From assembly GCF_900110575.1 (NCBI RefSeq), contig NZ_FOEF01000001.1, positions 186,001 through 250,000 on the forward strand: a stretch of DNA of 64,000 nucleotides, read 5' to 3'. Within the stretch, counting starts at the first letter, position 1, and every line of letters starts with the position of its first letter. Made by a program: the position numbers and the translations under genes. The notes beneath the pieces were generated by a model that was given only the letters and a program-made list of their open reading frames with translations, searched no databases and had not been told where the DNA came from. Positions 15,915 through 23,282 of the stretch are shown here, piece after piece. The DNA is from Amycolatopsis saalfeldensis (lineage in GTDB: Bacteria > Actinomycetota > Actinomycetes > Mycobacteriales > Pseudonocardiaceae).

Positions 15915-17396
15915 TCAGCCGCGCACGGCCCGGCCCGGCAGCGCGTCCGGCACGATCTCGCCGTCGCGGACGACCGGGACGCCGTTGACCAGGACGTGCG
16001 GGATGCCGAGCGAAGGCCGGGTGCCGTCCGCGTAGGACGCCTGGTCGGTGACGCGCTCGGGGTCGAACACCACGATGTCGGCGTCGCTCCCCTTGCGCAG
16101 GCGGCCCTTGCGCCGCATCGCGGGCACCACCTCATCGAGCACCTGCGCGGGCACGAGCGAGCAGCGCGCGATCGCCTCGGACAGCGTGAGCTTCCCCGTC
16201 TCGCGGTAGAGGCGGCGCAATGCCCTGGCGAAAGTGCCCGCTCCACGCGGGTGGCCGAGCGCGCCGGGCGGCAGCGGCCAGGCCAGCGGGTCGGGCCTCG
16301 CGCCGGTCCAGGTCAGCGGCATGGCGTCGCTGGCCACGGCGGCGTCCTCGAACAGCAGTGCGCGGTCCAGGTGCGCGCGGTCGGCCGGATCGTCCTCGTC
16401 GAGGAAGTGCAGCAGCGTCAGCGCGCCGGGGTCGGCCTTGCGGACCTCGGCCAGCCGGGCGGCGTCGGCGATCCGTTCGCCGGTGGCGACCAGCACCAGC
16501 GTGTCGGTGCGGATCCCTTGGCGCGCAAGGTTTTCCGGCGACAGGAAGGCCGCGCCGATCGCGGTCGAGCCGGCGCCGTACGGGTAGGCCTCGGTGGTCA
16601 CCATCGCGCCTTCGAGACGGCAGCGCTCCACCAGCCCCAGCACGCGGTCGATCTGGCGGGCCGAGGTGCTGTTCACGTGGCAGTAGTGCATGTGCGCGCC
16701 GGTCTGCCCCGCGACGCGGACGATCTCCTCGGCGCCGTCGACCGGGACGTCCGGGTCCGCTTCGACCAGCGGGCGCGCATGCGTGTAAGTCGGCAGCCCG
16801 GCCTGCGCCGCCAGCTCGGCGACGGCCAGGTATTCCGAGGGATCGAGGTGCGGCGCGTACCCGGCGAGCACGCCGATGCCCAGCGCCCCGGCGGCGAGAT
16901 CGGCCGAAAGGTGCTCGAAGATCGCCGCCCGCTGCTTCGGCGAGGCGTCCACCTGCCAGGCCGGGTTGCCCAAGTGCGTGATCACGGTGTTCGCGGGCCC
17001 GTCGAGCGGCGCGCCCGCGAGCACGGCCATGCGCGCGAGCGCCCACGACGTCGAATAGCCGTAGTTCAGCGGACGGCCTTCCGCGGCCGCGTTCGCGTAC
17101 GCGCGGGCGACCGGGGTGATGCCTGCTTCGAGCTCGAGCGCTGTGGTGACACCGTCCAACGCCTGAAGCCGCTGCTCGGGAATGGCCTGGCCGTGACTGT
17201 GCAGGTCGACGAACCCGGGGCAGACCACCAGCCCGGTCGCGTCGATCCGCCGCGCGCCCGCCAGCGGTGTGACCGACACCGCGCCCACGGTGCCGTCACT
17301 GATGCCGACATCCGCGACGGCGTCGAAGCCGCTCTCCGGGTCGATCACCCGGCCGCCACTGATCACCAGGGGGAAACTGTCCGACGAACTGGTCAC
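15915..17396 (-). CDS. N-acyl-D-amino-acid deacylase-like amidohydrolase
   Basis: This 493-aa metal-dependent hydrolase belongs to the D-aminoacylase/dihydroorotase-like amidohydrolases. The beta-sandwich start PLVISGGRVIDPESGFDA is followed by the metal ligands VCPGFVDLHSHG, internal HMHYCHVNST and the late ASDAMPLTW aspartate. It ends with the second sandwich half, KGSDADIVVFDPE. Such enzymes remove N-acyl groups from D-amino acids or cleave related amides. GTG 17396 follows CAGGAG with 5-nt spacing, and a longer frame to 17459 lacks support. It appears to be a single-gene unit divergent from csbD. Confidence 0.85.
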   Translation of the reverse strand: MTSSSDSFPLVISGGRVIDPESGFDAVADVGISDGTVGAVSVTPLAGARRIDATGLVVCPGFVDLHSHGQAIPEQRLQALDGVTTALELEAGITPVARAYANAAAEGRPLNYGYSTSWALARMAVLAGAPLDGPANTVITHLGNPAWQVDASPKQRAAIFEHLSADLAAGALGIGVLAGYAPHLDPSEYLAVAELAAQAGLPTYTHARPLVEADPDVPVDGAEEIVRVAGQTGAHMHYCHVNSTSARQIDRVLGLVERCRLEGAMVTTEAYPYGAGSTAIGAAFLSPENLARQGIRTDTLVLVATGERIADAARLAEVRKADPGALTLLHFLDEDDPADRAHLDRALLFEDAAVASDAMPLTWTGARPDPLAWPLPPGALGHPRGAGTFARALRRLYRETGKLTLSEAIARCSLVPAQVLDEVVPAMRRKGRLRKGSDADIVVFDPERVTDQASYADGTRPSLGIPHVLVNGVPVVRDGEIVPDALPGRAVRG

Positions 17397-17465
17397 GATC
17401 GCTCCTGCGACGGGGACTCCGGCATGTCCAACGTAGGGGTGATCAGCCGGGCTGGACAAGGGAAA

Positions 17466-17491
17466 GTTTCGGCCCCTCCGGAGCCGGGTAG
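17466..17491 (+). promoter_or_regulatory. Sigma-B-type stress promoter of the CsbD gene
   Basis: GTTT (17466-17469) and GGGTAG (17486-17491) are separated by 16 nt. This matches the actinobacterial sigma-B/sigma-F pattern GTTT-N(13-17)-GGGTAT in five of six -10 positions. It lies 33 nt upstream of the csbD start, and csbD-type genes are known members of general-stress regulons. Confidence 0.6.
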
Positions 17492-17524
17492 CCGCCGAGT
17501 ACGGACTACCGGAGGGATTTGACG

Positions 17525-17701
17525 ATGAACGACAAAATGGAGAACAAGGCCGAAGAGCTGAAGGGCCGTGCCAAGGAGGCCGTCGGCGACGCCACGGACA
17601 ACGAGCAGTGGCAGGCCGAAGGCAAGGCCGAGCAGGGCAAGAGCCACCTCAAGCAGGCGGCCGACAAGGTCAAGGACGCCGTCAAGGGTGTCAAGGACTG
17701 A
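17525..17701 (+). CDS. CsbD-family general stress protein
   Basis: This 58-aa, highly charged helical protein has the CsbD pattern NKAEELKGRAKEAVGDATDN followed by a Lys-rich amphipathic repeat ending VKDAVKGVKD. The ATG at 17525 was chosen over an in-frame TTG 6 nt upstream because GGAGGG sits 7 nt before it. A strong terminator follows directly, so it is monocistronic. CsbD proteins are abundant under sigma-B-type stress; their molecular role is not established. Confidence 0.93.
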   Translation: MNDKMENKAEELKGRAKEAVGDATDNEQWQAEGKAEQGKSHLKQAADKVKDAVKGVKD

Positions 17702-17718
17702 CCTTCACCGAGACCGCG

Positions 17719-17752
17719 GAGCCCCGGGGCCCAGCGCTGGGTCCCGGGGCTC
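17719..17752 (+). terminator. Intrinsic terminator after csbD
   Basis: A 16-bp stem, GC-rich with one G-U pair, and a very small loop span 17719-17752. GTTTGTCC follows. It starts 17 nt after the csbD stop. Confidence 0.8.
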
Positions 17753-17772
17753 GTTTGTCCGTTCTCGCTAAA

Positions 17773-17806
17773 TTTGCGCAACACGCACTGTTTGCGTGAT
17801 ACGCAC
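17773..17806. promoter_or_regulatory. Two TetR-like half-palindromic operator boxes in a decayed locus
   Basis: TTTGCGCAACACGCAC (17773-17788) and TTTGCGTGATACGCAC (17791-17806) are 18-bp-spaced direct repeats identical at 13 of 16 positions. Each contains a small palindrome, TGCGT-N3-ACGCA or TGCGC-N3-ACGCA. They sit just upstream of the remnant of a TetR-like regulator and look like its surviving operator. Confidence 0.5.
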
Positions 17807-17826
17807 GTTGGGGTTACCGTGGCGCC

Positions 17827-18186
17827 TTGCCGGATCGACCCCGCTTCGCCCAGGACCTCGCGGGCGCGGGCGAGCAGGTCCCGGATCCACAGTGGATCGA
17901 AGGCACCCGGCTGATGCTGGCCGAGCCCGCGCTGCAAGGGGAATTCCTCAAGGCCTACGCCGCCACCGACCTCTACCCCGTGCTGCTCGCCATCACCGAC
18001 GACGACGTCCCGGTCACCCTTCGTCGATCGGCGGGCCGGGTCTGAACCTGGGGCTCGCCGGCGGCCGTCGCCGCTCCGTGGCAGGACCGCGTCGACACGA
18101 TCACCACCACGGCCACCGGCGAAGCGCCGACCGCCCTGCTGATCCGGCCGGACGGTTACGTCGCTTGGGCGTCGGCGCGCCGTCGG
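17827..18186 (+). pseudogene. Remnants of a TetR regulator fused to pieces of an FAD-dependent monooxygenase
   Basis: Three frames each hold a recognisable piece of a larger protein. The first (17827-18045) reads like the C-terminal helices of a TetR protein (WIEGTRLMLAEPALQGEFLK). In another frame, SIGGPGLNLGLAGG near 18025-18065 matches the GGxGLNxGxxDAxN motif of aromatic-ring monooxygenases. A third frame (about 18061-18186) gives AAPWQDRVDTITTTATGEAP and LLIRPDGYVAWA, the C-terminal thioredoxin-like end of that family. Large internal deletions and frameshifts separate them. An intact tetR-monooxygenase pair has evidently been lost. Confidence 0.6.
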
Positions 18187-18189
18187 AGA

Positions 18190-19008
18190 TCAGCTCCGCA
18201 GACGCGTGACGGCGAGGCTCATCTTGGCCCCCGACGGAAGGCGGCCGTCCTCGGTCAGCAACTCTCGGGTCGAGGCCTCGAACGCGACGCGCAGCTCGGC
18301 CAGTTGCGCGTCGTCCAATGTGGACACCGGATAGTAGGTTTCGCAGCAGCGGTGCCAGACCTCCTCGGCCGGACCGCCGAGGTCGAGCACCAGCGTGTCC
18401 CACGAGACCGGCTCGAAACCGGCCGGCGCCAGCAGTTCGTCGAGGCCGTCACGGCGGCGGGTCCGGGGATCGCCCGCCTTCGGCAGCTGCCGCTCCTTCG
18501 GCACCGCGTCGAACATCGGCCGGGCAAGGGAAAGGAACACCTCCGCCGCGTCCGCCGGGCCCGCCCCGACGGCGACCGCGAAGGTGCCGCCGGGCGCCAG
18601 CACTCGCGCGGCCTCCGCGGCGATCACCGGCACATCCGCCATCAGCATCAACGCCATGTGCGACACGACGGCGTCGAACGAACCGTCCTCGAACGGCAGC
18701 TCCTGCGCGCGACCCTGGCGCAGGTCGGCTCCGGCCAGCGCCGGACGACGCCGGGCCGCGTCCAGCTCGCCCGAGGAGAGGTCGATGCCCGCGAGGACTT
18801 CGGCGCCGCGGCCGGCCAGGATCTCCAGCAGCACACCGTCACCGCAGCCGAGGTCGAGCACCCGCCGCGCCCCGGCGACCCGGTCGGCCAGCACGTCGTA
18901 GCTCTTCCGGCCGTCGCCGACGACCTGCCCGGAAAGCCCCAGCGTGGAATTGGCGTCCGGGTTGCGGTCGTGGTAGCGGCGCAGGAAGTCCTCGGCGGAT
19001 GCACTCAT
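18190..19008 (-). CDS. SAM-dependent class I methyltransferase
   Basis: This 272-aa methyltransferase has SAM motif I VLDLGCGDGVLLEILAGRG, an acidic residue at the end of strand 2 (AGIDLSSGELDAAR), motif II SFDAVVSHMALMLM and motif III VLAPGGTFAVAVG. The ATG at 19008 gives the expected N-terminus; the upstream extension in this frame overlaps the divergent kinase gene and is a shadow. It is divergent from the FGGY kinase with only 33 nt between starts. The acceptor is unknown; small-molecule methyltransferases of this UbiE/BioC-like type are diverse. Confidence 0.88.
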   Translation of the reverse strand: MSASAEDFLRRYHDRNPDANSTLGLSGQVVGDGRKSYDVLADRVAGARRVLDLGCGDGVLLEILAGRGAEVLAGIDLSSGELDAARRRPALAGADLRQGRAQELPFEDGSFDAVVSHMALMLMADVPVIAAEAARVLAPGGTFAVAVGAGPADAAEVFLSLARPMFDAVPKERQLPKAGDPRTRRRDGLDELLAPAGFEPVSWDTLVLDLGGPAEEVWHRCCETYYPVSTLDDAQLAELRVAFEASTRELLTEDGRLPSGAKMSLAVTRLRS

Positions 19009-19041
19009 GCCCCGAACGTAGCGCCTGGTAGATGTGGGGAC

Positions 19042-20487
19042 ATGGAAAACGGCGAGGCGGTGCTGCTGGGCATCGACGTCGGCACGACCGCGGTCAAGGT
19101 CGCGGCGTTCACGGCGAGCGGACGCCCCGCCGGCGCGCACTCGGTGGCCTACCCGATCACCCGGCCCCGGCCGGGCTGGGCCGAGCAGGACCCGGAGGAC
19201 TGGTGGCGCGGCTGCGTGACGGCGCTGCGGGCCGTCCTTTCCGGACTCCCGCCCGGGGCCGTCCGCGCGGCGGGCATCGTCAGCCAGGTCAACACCCACC
19301 TGCTCGCCGACGCCGGGCTGAACCCGCTGACCCCGGCCGTGATCTGGCAGGACCAGCGGTGCGCCGGCCTCGCGCGGGAACTCGACGCGCGGTTCACCGA
19401 CGACGACAAGACCCGCATCTGGGGCGGCCCGGTGGCGTTGGACGCGTCGTTCGCCGGCGCCCGCGCCGCGTGGTTCGCCCGCGAGGAGCCGGAGTTGTGG
19501 GCCCGGGCGCGCTGGCTGTTGAGCCCCAAGGACTTCATCGGCGCGCGGCTCACCGGGCGCGTCGCCACGGACAAGCTTTCCGGCGTCCGGATCGCCGGCG
19601 CCGACGGTTACCTGCCCGAGGCCGTCGCACTCGTCGACGGCCTGGCCGAGCGGCTGCCGGAGCTCCTCGAACCCGAGACCCCGCTGGGCCCTTCGCCGCA
19701 GCTGGGCGGCGCGCCCGTGGTGGTCGGCACCATGGACGCGTTCGGCTCGGTGTTCGGCACCCGCACCACCTCGCCCGGCCGGGGCATGATCTCGTGCGGC
19801 ACCTCGCTGGTGGTCGCCGGCGCGTCACGCCAGGGTGCGGCGGTGCGCGGGCTGGTCCGGTTTCCGCCGCGCGACGGGCTTTTCGTCCACGCCGGGCCGA
19901 CGCAGGCCGCCGGCGACGCGGTGCGGTGGTGGGGCCGGGTCTCCGGCCAGAGCGTCGAAGGAGTGTTCGCCTCGGCCGCCGACAGCGCACCGGGGGTGGT
20001 CTTCACGCCGTACCTGCAAGGCGAACGGGCGCCGCTGTGGGACGCCGACGTGCGCGGCAGCTTCCTCGGGCTCGGCTCGGGCACCAGCCGCGCGGACCTC
20101 TCGCGCGCCGTGCTGACCGGGGTCGCCTGCTCCGCGCGGCACGTGCTGGAGGCGGTGGACGAGGCCTGCGGCAGCCCGTTGCCGTCCCTCACCTTCTCCG
20201 GCGGCGGAGCGCGCAGCGACCTCTGGACGCAACTGCACGCGGACGTGCTCGGCCGCCCGCTCGAACGGCTGCGGGTCCGCGACAGCGGCGCGCTCGGCGC
20301 GGCCCTGCTGGGCGCTGTCGGCGCGGGCCTGTACCGCGACGTGGAAACGGCGGCCGACGCGATCGTCACCGTCGAGCGCGTCTTCGAACCGGCGACAGAC
20401 CTGACCCCGCTGTACGAGGCGTACCGCGCTTCGTACAACGGCCTGGCGGAGGCCCACTCGCACCTCGCCACCTTCCGCGACGGCTGA
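19042..20487 (+). CDS. FGGY-family carbohydrate kinase, xylulokinase-like
   Basis: This 481-aa sugar kinase has the N-terminal phosphate-1 motif LLGIDVGTTAVKVAAF, the substrate region WAEQDPEDWWRG, the central GTMDAFGSVFGTRTTSPGRG and a C-terminal ATPase half with LTFSGGGARSDLWTQLHADV. It resembles xylulokinases and gluconate or related polyol kinases; the exact sugar cannot be read from the sequence. ATG 19042 is the first codon of the conserved fold, although the frame is open far upstream. No sugar transporter or isomerase is adjacent, which is unusual for this family. Confidence 0.85.
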   Translation: MENGEAVLLGIDVGTTAVKVAAFTASGRPAGAHSVAYPITRPRPGWAEQDPEDWWRGCVTALRAVLSGLPPGAVRAAGIVSQVNTHLLADAGLNPLTPAVIWQDQRCAGLARELDARFTDDDKTRIWGGPVALDASFAGARAAWFAREEPELWARARWLLSPKDFIGARLTGRVATDKLSGVRIAGADGYLPEAVALVDGLAERLPELLEPETPLGPSPQLGGAPVVVGTMDAFGSVFGTRTTSPGRGMISCGTSLVVAGASRQGAAVRGLVRFPPRDGLFVHAGPTQAAGDAVRWWGRVSGQSVEGVFASAADSAPGVVFTPYLQGERAPLWDADVRGSFLGLGSGTSRADLSRAVLTGVACSARHVLEAVDEACGSPLPSLTFSGGGARSDLWTQLHADVLGRPLERLRVRDSGALGAALLGAVGAGLYRDVETAADAIVTVERVFEPATDLTPLYEAYRASYNGLAEAHSHLATFRDG

Positions 20488-20499
20488 TGTAATGGCCGG

Positions 20500-21330
20500 A
20501 TGACGAGGACGATCCGTTACGGCGACGAGCCAAGCCAGTTCGTCGAGGTGCACGGCGCCGAGCCCGTGCACGGCACGGCTTTCGTGCTGCACGGCGGTTT
20601 CTGGCGCGCCCGCCACGACCTGCACCAGCTCGACGCCCTGTGCGCCGACCTCGCCACAGCCGGCTGGCTCACGGTGAACATCGAGTACCGCCGCACCGAA
20701 GGCGACGGCGGCGCCTGGCCCCAGACCCTCGACGACGTCCTCGCCGCCATCGCCGCCGCCCGCGCCGATGCTGCGTCCGCTGGCGGCGTGTCCACCCCTG
20801 CCGGGCTCGCCGCAGCAGAGTCAGCCGCAGCCGGATCCACCTCGGCAGCGTCCACCGCAGCTGAGCCCGCCGCAGCCGAGCCCACCGCAGCGGATGCGAC
20901 GCCGCCCGCCGCAGCAGGTGCGGCACTTCCCACCGTGGCGATCGGCCACTCCGCGGGCGGTCACCTGGCCCTGCTGGCCGCCGCGCGTGCGGGGCTGTCC
21001 GCGGCCGTCGGGCTCGCGCCGCTCACTGATCTGCCGCGCAGTTCCGCCGAAGGCCTTGGCGAGGGGGCGACGGACCTCTTCCTCACCGCCCCCGACCCCG
21101 AGGCGTCACCGCTGACCTGCCTCCCGCTGGGCCTGCCGCAGCTGATCGTCCACGGCGATGCCGACGTCCGCGTGCCGGTGGAGCACAGCCGCGCCTACGT
21201 CGCCGCCGCGCGGGCCGCGGGCGACCCGGTCGACTACCTCGAACTGCCGGGCCTGAGCCACTTCCAGGTCACCGATCTCGAGGGCGAGGCCTGGCCGCAC
21301 GTCCGCGCCTGGCTGGCTAGTTCGACGTAG
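20500..21330 (+). CDS. Alpha/beta hydrolase (kynurenine-formamidase-like) with a low-complexity insert
   Basis: This 276-aa hydrolase has the HGG oxyanion motif (LHGGFWRARHDLHQLD, residues 30-45), the elbow GHSAGGH with nucleophile Ser151, an Asp in LIVHGDADVRVPVEHS and a late His in LSHFQVTDL. This matches the acetyl-esterase/formamidase type. Residues about 87-143 are an Ala/Pro/Ser/Thr-rich stretch encoded by short near-repeats of GCAGC-type units, inserted just before the nucleophile strand, where relatives have a short loop. It starts 12 nt after the kinase stop and probably forms an operon with it. Its 3' end overlaps a convergent lipoprotein gene by 14 nt. Confidence 0.82.
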   Translation: MTRTIRYGDEPSQFVEVHGAEPVHGTAFVLHGGFWRARHDLHQLDALCADLATAGWLTVNIEYRRTEGDGGAWPQTLDDVLAAIAAARADAASAGGVSTPAGLAAAESAAAGSTSAASTAAEPAAAEPTAADATPPAAAGAALPTVAIGHSAGGHLALLAAARAGLSAAVGLAPLTDLPRSSAEGLGEGATDLFLTAPDPEASPLTCLPLGLPQLIVHGDADVRVPVEHSRAYVAAARAAGDPVDYLELPGLSHFQVTDLEGEAWPHVRAWLASST

Positions 21331-21649
21331 CGCCGGCCAGATCGGCGCGACAGTCGACGTTCCCGCCGGTCTGCTTCGCGACTTCCTGGTGCGCCAGCAC
21401 GATCCGGCAGGTGACGATCCCGGACGCCGGCCGCACGCTCAGCGTCACCGGGCCCGAGCCCGCCGGCGAGCGCTTGATGATCACCGGCAGCTGCGTCGTC
21501 ACCACTTCCGGCAGCTTCGAGCCGGGAAACTGGTAGGTCAGCTGCGCGGTTCCCTTGCCCTCCACCCGAAACTCGGCGTCGACGGTGGGCGGGGCCGCGC
21601 AGGCCGTGAGCCCCAGCGCCACGAGGCCCAGCAGGACGATCTTCCTCAT
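21317..21649 (-). CDS. Small lipoprotein, MmpS-like
   Basis: This 110-aa protein has a type II signal peptide (MRKIVLLGLVALGLTAC, lipidated Cys17) and then an all-beta domain: VEGKGTAQLTYQFPGSKLPE and the two-Cys region IVTCRIVLAHQ ... NVDC. The pattern of a strand starting with a glycine-rich self-assembly motif and a C-terminal disulfide resembles MmpS/immunoglobulin-like periplasmic proteins of actinobacteria. That family link is tentative. It lies 100 nt downstream of the anti-sigma gene and may be co-transcribed with the sigma operon. Confidence 0.75.
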   Translation of the reverse strand: MRKIVLLGLVALGLTACAAPPTVDAEFRVEGKGTAQLTYQFPGSKLPEVVTTQLPVIIKRSPAGSGPVTLSVRPASGIVTCRIVLAHQEVAKQTGGNVDCRADLAGATSN

Positions 21650-21749
21650 GCCCGGAGTCTCGTCCCGCCGGCCCCACCGGCGCCTCGCCCGGACGGCCGG
21701 GACCGCTCGTACTTTCGGCCCGTCCGTCTGTCCTCAGTGGACCAACCGG

Positions 21750-22463
21750 TCAGGCGTCCGCCTGGACGAACTCGTGGCCGTCGGTGTTCTCGACCACGAC
21801 CGAGGCGACGTCGGCGGGGGCGACGAGCGCGGAGCCGTAGAGCTTGGCGCCCTCGCGGGAGGCCTTCTCCGACACCAGCCAGCCGCCGGCGATCTCGCGG
21901 TCGCCGTTCTTGCCCACCACCACGAGCCGGCACTTCTGCCCGGCCGGGATGCCGCTCACGGACGCCTCCACCTTGACCCAGCCCGCGGCGGGCACGATGC
22001 TCGCCGTCAACTTGGCCCCGGGCCCGCTGCCGGTGACGACCTTCGTACCGGGCACGGCGGTCGACGTCGCGGGAGGCGGCGGTTGCTGCCCCGCCCCGGC
22101 CTCCGGCGACGCGCCGCCCGAGCCCGAGCGGCCGACCAGCACCCCGCCGCCCAGCGCGGCGGCGACGACCACCACAGCGGCCGCGACCGTGAGGAACCGG
22201 CCCCGGCCGGCCGAACTGCGCGCCTCCGAGCGCACCTGTCGCAGCGTGCGCTGAAGCAGCAGGTCACCGCCCTCGGGCGGATCGTCCAGCAGCGCCTCGG
22301 GCGGCAGCGCGCCGAGGAACTCCCGCATCTCGTTCAGCGACTCGACCTCGGCGCGGCAGTCCCCGCACGTCGCCAGGTGGGTCTCAGCAGCCTGTGCCTC
22401 GCCCGGGGACAGCTCACCGGCGACGTAGCCGGCCAGGTCCGCGTGCTCGTCGTGCATGCCCAT
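21750..22463 (-). CDS. Anti-sigma factor with zinc-binding domain
   Basis: This 237-aa single-pass membrane anti-sigma factor has an N-terminal ZAS domain (H-x3-C-x2-C at His29, Cys33 and Cys36 in THLATCGDC), a transmembrane helix at about residues 89-108 (FLTVAAAVVVVAAALGGGVL), a Pro/Ser/Gly linker and an extracytoplasmic beta domain. Zinc-containing ZAS domains often respond to thiol oxidation, releasing the sigma factor. The start ATG overlaps the sigma gene stop, so production is coupled. The domain layout resembles RslA, the partner of mycobacterial SigL, though orthology was not tested. Confidence 0.88.
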   Translation of the reverse strand: MGMHDEHADLAGYVAGELSPGEAQAAETHLATCGDCRAEVESLNEMREFLGALPPEALLDDPPEGGDLLLQRTLRQVRSEARSSAGRGRFLTVAAAVVVVAAALGGGVLVGRSGSGGASPEAGAGQQPPPPATSTAVPGTKVVTGSGPGAKLTASIVPAAGWVKVEASVSGIPAGQKCRLVVVGKNGDREIAGGWLVSEKASREGAKLYGSALVAPADVASVVVENTDGHEFVQADA

Positions 22464-23005
22464 CAGGCCACCCCCTCCGCCCGCTGGTTCCCGAACAGCT
22501 CACGCAACGCGCGCAGGCCGTAGTACGAGCGGGATTTCACGGTCCCCGGCGGGATACCCAGTTTTTCGGCGGCTTCGGTCACGGTCCGGCCGTGCAGGTA
22601 CATCTGCTCGAGGACCTCACGGTGCTCCAGCGACAGCCCGTCCAGCGCGGAGAGCACCACCATCGAATCCACGACCTGGTCCGAGTGGTCGCGCTCCACG
22701 GCGACGGTGGTCGGCGACTCGGCGACCTCCGCGGGCCGCGCGTCGCGGGCCCGGACCTTGTCGATCACCAGGTTGCGGACCACGGTCAGCAGCCAGCCGC
22801 GTACCGAGCCCTTGCCGTTGACCAGGCTCTCCGGGTTGCGCCAAGCGCGCACCAGCGCCTCCTGCACCACGTCCTCGGCGGCGCTGCGGTCACCGAGGAG
22901 CCTGGTGGCGTAGGCGAGCATCGCCTTGCCGTGCTCTTCGAACAACGAGCGGACGAGCGCCTCGTCGGCCACCTCTTGGCGGTGACGGGTTCTCAACCCG
23001 GCCAT
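22463..23005 (-). CDS. ECF-type RNA polymerase sigma factor
   Basis: This 180-aa ECF sigma factor has region 2 with LLGDRSAAEDVVQEALVRAW and region 4 with LSLEHREVLEQMYLHGRTVT followed by AAEKLGIPPGTVKSRSYYGL. The ATG at 23005 was preferred over a GTG 9 nt upstream because GGGAGGG is well placed for it. It is coupled to the downstream zinc anti-sigma gene. The 277-bp gap upstream probably contains an autoregulated promoter, but no pair of -35/-10 boxes could be called with confidence. The protease encoded upstream on the same strand may be a regulon member (inference). Confidence 0.92.
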   Translation of the reverse strand: MAGLRTRHRQEVADEALVRSLFEEHGKAMLAYATRLLGDRSAAEDVVQEALVRAWRNPESLVNGKGSVRGWLLTVVRNLVIDKVRARDARPAEVAESPTTVAVERDHSDQVVDSMVVLSALDGLSLEHREVLEQMYLHGRTVTEAAEKLGIPPGTVKSRSYYGLRALRELFGNQRAEGVA

Positions 23006-23282
23006 CCGGACCACCCTCCCGAACCGGCGAAGTCACCCCCGCCGTGTTGCGCAGAACTTTAGGACAGCGCGAACGGCCGTCCCCCACGAGGCTCGTATCC
23101 ACTGACGGTGGCCAGGCCGGCCACGAGACAGTGAACACGTCCCTCGAATGGAGCAGTCCGCCAGTCGGGCGCGAGGTGTCCTTCGGACATCGAACCCTGC
23201 CCGTTCGTGCCAGGACATTACGGGCAGTTCGGCCAGTCCGGCGCAGGACAGCCGATTCCGCCGTCGGCGCTTCCGGAGGGGA

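Noticed and set aside
15885..17522. A 545-codon plus-strand frame opposite the amidohydrolase
   Set aside because: The minus strand carries all metal-binding motifs of the amidohydrolase; the plus translation has no recognisable domain.
18304..19041. Long N-terminal extension of the sugar kinase
   Set aside because: The family fold starts at MENGEAVLLGIDVGTT (19042) and the extension is antisense to a methyltransferase with clear SAM motifs.
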